From the NCBI GenBank assembly GCA_030532815.1, contig JAUNKI010000001.1:33001-44804 (forward strand): a stretch of 11,804 nucleotides of DNA. The letters run 5' to 3'. A program made the position numbers and the translations under genes. The notes below the pieces were generated by a model. The model did not search any database and was not told the DNA's origin. It worked only from the letters and a program-made list of their open reading frames with translations. Of the stretch, positions 7,889-11,804 are shown in pieces. Each line of letters starts with the position of its first letter. Position 1 is the stretch's first letter. Source of the stretch: Leptotrichiaceae bacterium (GTDB lineage: Bacteria > Fusobacteriota > Fusobacteriia > Fusobacteriales > Leptotrichiaceae).

Positions 7889-7906
7889 ATATAAATAATA
7901 TATCAT

Positions 7907-7977
7907 AAAAAAACTGCCTAAAAGCGGAAAAAAGGATTTTTTTAAATTAGAACCTTTATTTTTTCGCTTTCAGACAG
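7907..7977 (-). terminator. Strong intrinsic terminator of the amidohydrolase-transporter unit
   Basis: On the minus strand CTGTCTGAAAGCG (7977-7965) pairs with CGCTTTTAGGCAG (7926-7914) over 13 bp with two G-U pairs. The stem extends inward through A and T runs and AAAGG/CCTTT, and is followed at once by TTTTTTT (7913-7907). It begins 17 bases after the transporter stop codon, separating this unit from polC. Confidence 0.92.
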
Positions 7978-7994
7978 AATTATTCATTAAAATT

Positions 7995-9413
7995 TTACTT
8001 TTTATTTTCAATTTGTTTTCTTATTACAAAAATGACAAGCAGCAATCCTATAACGCTGACTACAGCTCCTATTCTAAATACCGAATTCACTCCGTCAGTT
8101 ATATTTCCGATATCCTGGCTGTCTCCGTTTGTCCGAATGTCATAAGCTATTCCGTAAACCGCAGCTGAAACAAGTAACGACAAAGTATTTACAAAATTAA
8201 TAAGTGAAGTTCCTACTCCCAAATCTTTGGGCTCTAAAGTTGCTTGAGCAGCCGGAGTTATGGAAACCGCACGAAAGCTTTCGGCAATCCCTGTAGCTGC
8301 AAGTGCTGTAAAGTAAACCATAACCGAAGTTTCCTTACTCGTCATACTAAGTACTGCAAAAGGCAATGCAACAAACAGTGTCCCTATAATCATGGATTTC
8401 CATAAATTCTGAGTACCTTTACTTACCCATAATCCTACGAACATAGGCAATATCATAGTAACAATCGTCCGGGGCATTTGCAAAGCTCCGGCAACCGTAC
8501 TTGAGCTGCCGATTACTTTCTGTACAGCCAAAGGTGCAAACACATTCATTGCACTCATATAAAAATAACATATAAAACCTAATATAATAAGAGAAACATA
8601 ATTTTTATTTTTAAAAAGATACATCGGAATAATAGGCTCCTGTACTTTATTTTCAATAAAAATAAAGGCAATTAATGAAATTATTCCTATAATGAGACCT
8701 CCAATGATTTTTATATTACTCCATCCGATATTTGTCCCGAAATTCAATGAAAGCAGTATTCCCGAAAGAGCAGCAGTAAGTGCAACCATACCGAGTATAT
8801 CCACATTAACCTTACCTTCACGCTTTTTATTGGGCAAATTGAAAAATATCATTAAAACACCTGCAATCAAAGGTAATACCGGGAATACAATAGCCAGATT
8901 CAGATATCCCATATCTCTCAATATACCTGCGATTATGCTTCCTGTAAAGCCCCCTACTGCAATGGAACTGGATAACATTCCCATAACTTTCGGGACTTCT
9001 TTAGGTTCGTTAATTTCCCTTGCAAGTATATACGGTGTAGATATAAATGCTCCCTGCCCTGCACCGAGAAGTAATCTGAAAATCATAAAAAGCTGGAAAT
9101 TTCTTGTAACGCTCATTCCTACGGAACATATTGCACAGACAATCCCTGAAACAAAAACTATATTTCTACGTCCTATTAAATCTCCCAGTTTTCCGCCGAT
9201 AGGCGTCATAATTACAAGTCCCAGTGTTGAAAAAATACTCAACAGGGAAAAATATTTCATTGCGTTCATTTCCGTTAAAATAGGTGCCTGTAAAGTTGCA
9301 AGGCTTAATCCTGCCATTGTACTTGACAGCATGAGAAGAACCCCACCAAACTGTACCATATTTCTCTTATTTTTTGGAAGAGGAATCGCTACATTGGATT
9401 GTATTTCAGACAT
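7995..9413 (-). CDS. MFS transporter, DHA2 (14-helix) type
   Basis: A 472-residue inner-membrane protein of the major facilitator superfamily. About fourteen hydrophobic segments can be counted (near 22-42, 55-75, 84-101, 106-126, 143-165, 173-192, 205-224, 234-254, 273-297, 310-330, 338-357, 365-385, 402-424 and 445-464), the topology of the EmrB/QacA drug:H+ antiporter group. Motif A is GGKLGDLIGRR (73-83) in the loop between helices 2 and 3. The segment QEPIIPMYLF (258-267) resembles the loop typical of DHA2 members. Motif C in helix 5 lacks the usual Gly-Pro pair, so a drug-export role should not be assumed. It follows the amidohydrolase by 29 bases, a gap holding GGAG before the ATG and a direct repeat TCCTGTTA (9427-9434 and 9438-9445). 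Co-expression suggests it carries the hydrolase's substrate or product, but this is inference. Confidence 0.9.
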   Translation of the reverse strand: MSEIQSNVAIPLPKNKRNMVQFGGVLLMLSSTMAGLSLATLQAPILTEMNAMKYFSLLSIFSTLGLVIMTPIGGKLGDLIGRRNIVFVSGIVCAICSVGMSVTRNFQLFMIFRLLLGAGQGAFISTPYILAREINEPKEVPKVMGMLSSSIAVGGFTGSIIAGILRDMGYLNLAIVFPVLPLIAGVLMIFFNLPNKKREGKVNVDILGMVALTAALSGILLSLNFGTNIGWSNIKIIGGLIIGIISLIAFIFIENKVQEPIIPMYLFKNKNYVSLIILGFICYFYMSAMNVFAPLAVQKVIGSSSTVAGALQMPRTIVTMILPMFVGLWVSKGTQNLWKSMIIGTLFVALPFAVLSMTSKETSVMVYFTALAATGIAESFRAVSITPAAQATLEPKDLGVGTSLINFVNTLSLLVSAAVYGIAYDIRTNGDSQDIGNITDGVNSVFRIGAVVSVIGLLLVIFVIRKQIENKK

Positions 9414-9442
9414 AATTTTTCTCCTTTCCTGTTATAATCCTG

Positions 9443-10618
9443 TTATTTATTATCTTTAAGCCATCTTGTCGCACATTGTGCCAAAGATGATGCACCTAAC
9501 AGACATACATCTTCATTAAACTGTACTTTCGGATTGTGAACCTGATAAGCTCCACGCTCGTCAGGAAATCCTGCCGATACATACATAAAAGCACTCGGAA
9601 CTTTATCTACGACTAAAGCAAAGTCTTCAGAAGCACTGGCTGTAACTCCGGGATATTCTTTCAAATCAGGTATATTCATTTCCCTTATATATCCTGCAAG
9701 GGCTTCCGTTAGTTTAGGATTGCAGATTAGCGGAGGCACTTCCGATATCATTTCTATTTCCACACTTCCTCCGTATACATCTGCCGTTTTTTCAGCCACT
9801 TCTTTCATTCTGTTTACAAGGAGTTTTCTTGCTTCCTGATTGTTTGTACGGATTGTACCCTGAAGTACCGCCGTGTCAGGAATAATATTTGCTGCCGTAC
9901 CTGCCTGAAACTGTCCTATTGTGAGTACACATGCGTGCTCGGAATTGCTTTCTCTCGCAATAAGTTCCTGAAATCCGAGATAAATATGGGCGGCTATATT
10001 GATAGGATCTACCGATAAATGAGGAGTTGCTCCGTGAGAACCTTTACCGTTCACGGTAATTTTAAAACCGTCTACCGAAAACATCATCGTACCTTTGCTG
10101 TTATACATAAACATGGGCACAGGAATTTTCCCCGGTGCTACATGCAGTCCGAAGGCAGCATCTACTTTAGGATTTTCCAATATTCCCGCTTCAATCATAT
10201 CTTTTGCCCCTTTAAAAATTTCCTCCCCTGTCTGAAACATGAACTTTACTCTACCTTCAAGTTCATTTTCATTTTCCTTAAGCATTCTTGCCGCAGTAAG
10301 TAACATTGCAGTGTGAATATCATGTCCGCAGGCATGTGCTTCTTTCCCCGTCGGACATGCAAAATCAAGTCCGCTTTCTTCAGGCATGGGAAGTGCGTCC
10401 ATATCAGCTCTGAGTAAAAAAACTTTTCCTCCTTTTCCAAGCATTGCAGTAACTCCATGTCCACATTCCTGAGGTTCCAATCCGTATTCCCTCAGCTTTT
10501 TAATGACAAATGCCTTAGTCTTCGGCAAATCTATGCCTACTTCCGCATTTGTATGTATATGCCGTCTGTTTGCCACTGTTTCTTCCTGAAGTTCCACAGC
10601 TCTTTTAAAATAGTCCAT
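9443..10618 (-). CDS. M20 family amidohydrolase (N-acyl-amino-acid hydrolase type)
   Basis: A 391-residue cytoplasmic metal-dependent hydrolase of the M20D amidohydrolase group (hippurate hydrolase, AbgB, IAA-amino-acid hydrolase and N-acyl-L-amino acid amidohydrolases). It would cleave an amide bond to release an amino acid and an acyl or aryl acid. Metal-site residues expected for the group are visible: C97 and H99 in ACGHD, E132-E133 in FQTGEE, H159 in GLHVAPG and H361 in QVHNP. RADMDALPM (70-78) is the conserved first motif. The dimerisation domain is inserted at about 185-300 and includes GKGSHGATPH (191-200). No signal peptide is seen. AAGGAGG lies 7 bases before the ATG, and a consensus promoter lies at 10700-10727. 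The 29-base gap to the transporter indicates an operon. The exact substrate cannot be assigned; the name hipO or abgB would be a guess. Confidence 0.92.
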   Translation of the reverse strand: MDYFKRAVELQEETVANRRHIHTNAEVGIDLPKTKAFVIKKLREYGLEPQECGHGVTAMLGKGGKVFLLRADMDALPMPEESGLDFACPTGKEAHACGHDIHTAMLLTAARMLKENENELEGRVKFMFQTGEEIFKGAKDMIEAGILENPKVDAAFGLHVAPGKIPVPMFMYNSKGTMMFSVDGFKITVNGKGSHGATPHLSVDPINIAAHIYLGFQELIARESNSEHACVLTIGQFQAGTAANIIPDTAVLQGTIRTNNQEARKLLVNRMKEVAEKTADVYGGSVEIEMISEVPPLICNPKLTEALAGYIREMNIPDLKEYPGVTASASEDFALVVDKVPSAFMYVSAGFPDERGAYQVHNPKVQFNEDVCLLGASSLAQCATRWLKDNK

Positions 10619-10699
10619 TACTTTACCTCCTTATAGTTTAGTTATTATAATTAAAACAAATTACAATCATATATTTTAATAATTCTTTATTATAATTTA

Positions 10700-10727
10700 A
10701 TTATACCCTGTTTCTTTTTCCTGTCAA
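10700..10727 (-). promoter_or_regulatory. Consensus sigma-70 promoter of the amidohydrolase operon
   Basis: On the minus strand TTGACA (10727-10722) and TATAAT (10705-10700) are both perfect consensus hexamers, 16 bases apart. Transcription would start near 10692, with a leader of about 74 bases. An 11-base direct repeat, TTATTATAATT on the plus strand, lies over the start point (10687-10697) and again in the leader (10642-10652), and could be an operator pair. Confidence 0.85.
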
Positions 10728-11040
10728 GCGTGCAAGATAAAAAAATAACTTTAATTATTTATATATTAAATTTTTATAAAATATATTTTAAAATTCAAAA
10801 TTTTTGATATTTTTATGTTTTTTTACTTTTTAAATACCCAGACTCAGGATAAAATCTATATTTGCTATTTACGGATTTCATAATGTTTGTTAAAATTTTT
10901 TCTTTTTCATAGTTTTCGGACATATTCTAAAAAGAAATTATAAACTTAAAAAATATATGGCTGTTTTTAAATTATCTGCTGCCTGAATTTTGCATTAAAG
11001 TATACTGCTTGAGGAAAATATTTTTCTTTTTTAAAAAATA
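10728..11040. other. AT-rich spacer between divergent units
   Basis: This spacer separates the leftward amidohydrolase promoter from the rightward yebC promoter. It is largely A and T, with no terminator, tRNA or recognised riboswitch. The only coding candidate is the 36-codon minus-strand frame at 10923-10813. Confidence 0.6.
10813..10923 (-). CDS. Possible 36-residue small protein
   Basis: An ATG-to-TAA frame on the minus strand encodes 36 residues, starting MSENYEKEKILTNIMKS and ending RFYPESGYLKSKKT. Its charged, non-repetitive composition looks more protein-like than other frames in this spacer, and the local GC content is a little higher than around it. Against it, there is no Shine-Dalgarno sequence before the ATG, an in-frame TAG lies 6 bases upstream, and a possible -10 (TATAAT, 10942-10937) would leave a leader of only about 7 bases. 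No family is recognised. It may be a real leaderless small gene, a gene relic, or chance. Confidence 0.22.
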   Translation of the reverse strand: MSENYEKEKILTNIMKSVNSKYRFYPESGYLKSKKT

Positions 11041-11049
11041 TGCTATAAT
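11041..11049 (+). promoter_or_regulatory. Extended -10 promoter of yebC
   Basis: TGCTATAAT is a perfect -10 with the TGn extension. The hexamer 17 bases upstream (TTTTTC, 11021-11026) is a poor -35, which is typical of extended -10 promoters. Transcription would start near 11056, giving a leader of about 20 bases that holds the ribosome binding site. Confidence 0.7.
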
Positions 11050-11067
11050 CTTCCATATATTTTGAAT

Positions 11068-11072
11068 GGAGG
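11068..11072 (+). promoter_or_regulatory. Ribosome binding site of yebC
   Basis: GGAGG lies 5 bases before the ATG at 11078. It overlaps the first two codons of the in-frame ATG at 11066, which has no site of its own, so the inner ATG is the start. Confidence 0.8.
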
Positions 11073-11077
11073 ATTTT

Positions 11078-11797
11078 ATGGGAAGACACGGTACAATAGC
11101 AGGACGTAAGGAAGCACAGGACAGAAAAAGGGCGGCATCCTTTACTAAATTTGTCAGACTTATTACAGTTGCAGCGAGAAACGGAGCCGATCCTGAATAT
11201 AATGTAGCTTTGAAGCACGCTATTGAAAAAGCAAAAGCAATAAATATGCCTAATGACAATATTATGAGAGCGGTAAAGAAAGGTTCCGGTACTGACGGCT
11301 CGACGGCATATGAATCATTAAATTACGAAGGTTACGGACCGGGAGGAGTCGCTATAATTGTAGAAGGTCTTACGGACAATAAAAACCGTACAGCTTCATC
11401 AATAAAAACGGCTTTTGACAGAAATGGAGGAAATCTCGGTGTTTCAGGCTGCGTTTCCTATATGTTTGAAAGAAAAGGCGTAATTATAATTGAAAGAACG
11501 GATAAAACTGTGGAAGATGAAATAATGGACATTGCCCTTGAAGCGGGTATGGAAGATATGCAGACTTATGATGACAGTTTTTATATTACAACTTCCACAG
11601 ACAGTTTTGATCCGGTTTCTTCCGCTTTAAGAAATGCAGGATATGAACTGATTGAAGCCGATATAGAATATGTTCCGTCAATAGAAGTGGAATCTCTTTC
11701 TGAAACCGATCATGAAAAACTGAAAAAGCTTATAGATGTTCTTGAAAATGATGATGATGTACAGAAAGTTCATCATAATTATGCAGGAGAACTGTAA
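11078..11797 (+). CDS. yebC: YebC/PmpR/TACO1 family protein
   Basis: A 239-residue cytoplasmic protein, full length for the family. Members were first annotated as transcriptional regulators (PmpR). Later work on bacterial YebC and mitochondrial TACO1 supports a role on the ribosome, helping synthesis of proline-rich stretches. The N-terminal helical domain (1-about 77) holds KEAQDRKRAASFTK (11-24) and AIEKAKAINMPNDNI (48-62). The hallmark region YEGYGPGGVAIIVE (83-96), TDNKNRTASSIKTAF (99-113) and GGNLG (117-121) follows, and the C-terminus has LENDDDVQKVHHN (222-234). The start at 11078 gives MGRHGTIAGRK, corresponding to the conserved family N-terminus (MAGHSKW-type). An ATG four codons earlier is rejected on ribosome-binding-site grounds. 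The gene is divergent from the amidohydrolase operon and has its own promoter. Its terminator, if any, lies beyond the window. Confidence 0.97.
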   Translation: MGRHGTIAGRKEAQDRKRAASFTKFVRLITVAARNGADPEYNVALKHAIEKAKAINMPNDNIMRAVKKGSGTDGSTAYESLNYEGYGPGGVAIIVEGLTDNKNRTASSIKTAFDRNGGNLGVSGCVSYMFERKGVIIIERTDKTVEDEIMDIALEAGMEDMQTYDDSFYITTSTDSFDPVSSALRNAGYELIEADIEYVPSIEVESLSETDHEKLKKLIDVLENDDDVQKVHHNYAGEL

Positions 11798-11804
11798 TTT
11801 TTAT

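Noticed and set aside
9427..9445. Direct repeat TCCTGTTA-TAA-TCCTGTTA between the amidohydrolase and the transporter
   Set aside because: Eight bases repeated once, overlapping a stop codon and a ribosome-binding region, is too short to call an element or operator.
8692..9459. 255-residue plus-strand open frame opposite the MFS transporter
   Set aside because: It is the antisense shadow of the transporter gene, with proline- and isoleucine-rich low-complexity sequence, no family motif, and no separate promoter or ribosome binding site.

Overview
The window looks like a chromosomal segment from an AT-rich, low-GC bacterium, most likely a member of the Fusobacteriota close to Leptotrichia. This is a judgement from three things: the presence of a full-length PolC-type replicase, the protein sequences of PolC, GltX and YebC, and very AT-rich spacers with strong AGGAGG-type ribosome binding sites. 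No database search was run, so the genus is an inference.

Layout. Positions 1-592 hold no convincing gene. They contain a 16-bp imperfect hairpin (11-53) and a pair of 24-bp inverted repeats (276-299 and 542-565) bounding a 290-bp AT-rich block that resembles a small non-autonomous mobile element. From 633 to 10618 everything reads leftwards (minus strand). In transcription order this is an M20 amidohydrolase (10618-9443), a 14-helix MFS transporter (9413-7995) and a strong intrinsic terminator (7977-7907). These are followed by a separate promoter and polC (7649-3333), two small GNAT acetyltransferases (3304-2840 and 2742-2233), and gltX (2141-633) with its own promoter and a terminator at 619-593. 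On the plus strand, yebC (11078-11797) is divergent from the amidohydrolase and ends 7 bases before the window edge.

How the genes fit together. The amidohydrolase and transporter are 29 bases apart, share a promoter with consensus -35 and -10 hexamers, and end at a clear terminator. They form a two-gene unit that probably hydrolyses an N-acyl amino acid or similar amide and moves a related compound across the membrane. PolC (replication), GltX (tRNA-Glu charging) and YebC (translation factor or regulator) are housekeeping genes. The first GNAT is close enough to polC to be co-transcribed; the substrates of both GNATs are unknown.

Three translation starts were moved inwards from the longest reading frame (gltX, the second GNAT, yebC) because a Shine-Dalgarno sequence points to the inner ATG. 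No CRISPR array, tRNA or rRNA gene, or phage gene was seen. I did not find a convincing new multi-gene system. The items most worth a second look are the MITE-like element, the amidohydrolase-transporter pair with its consensus promoter, and a PHP-domain metal-ligand substitution in PolC.
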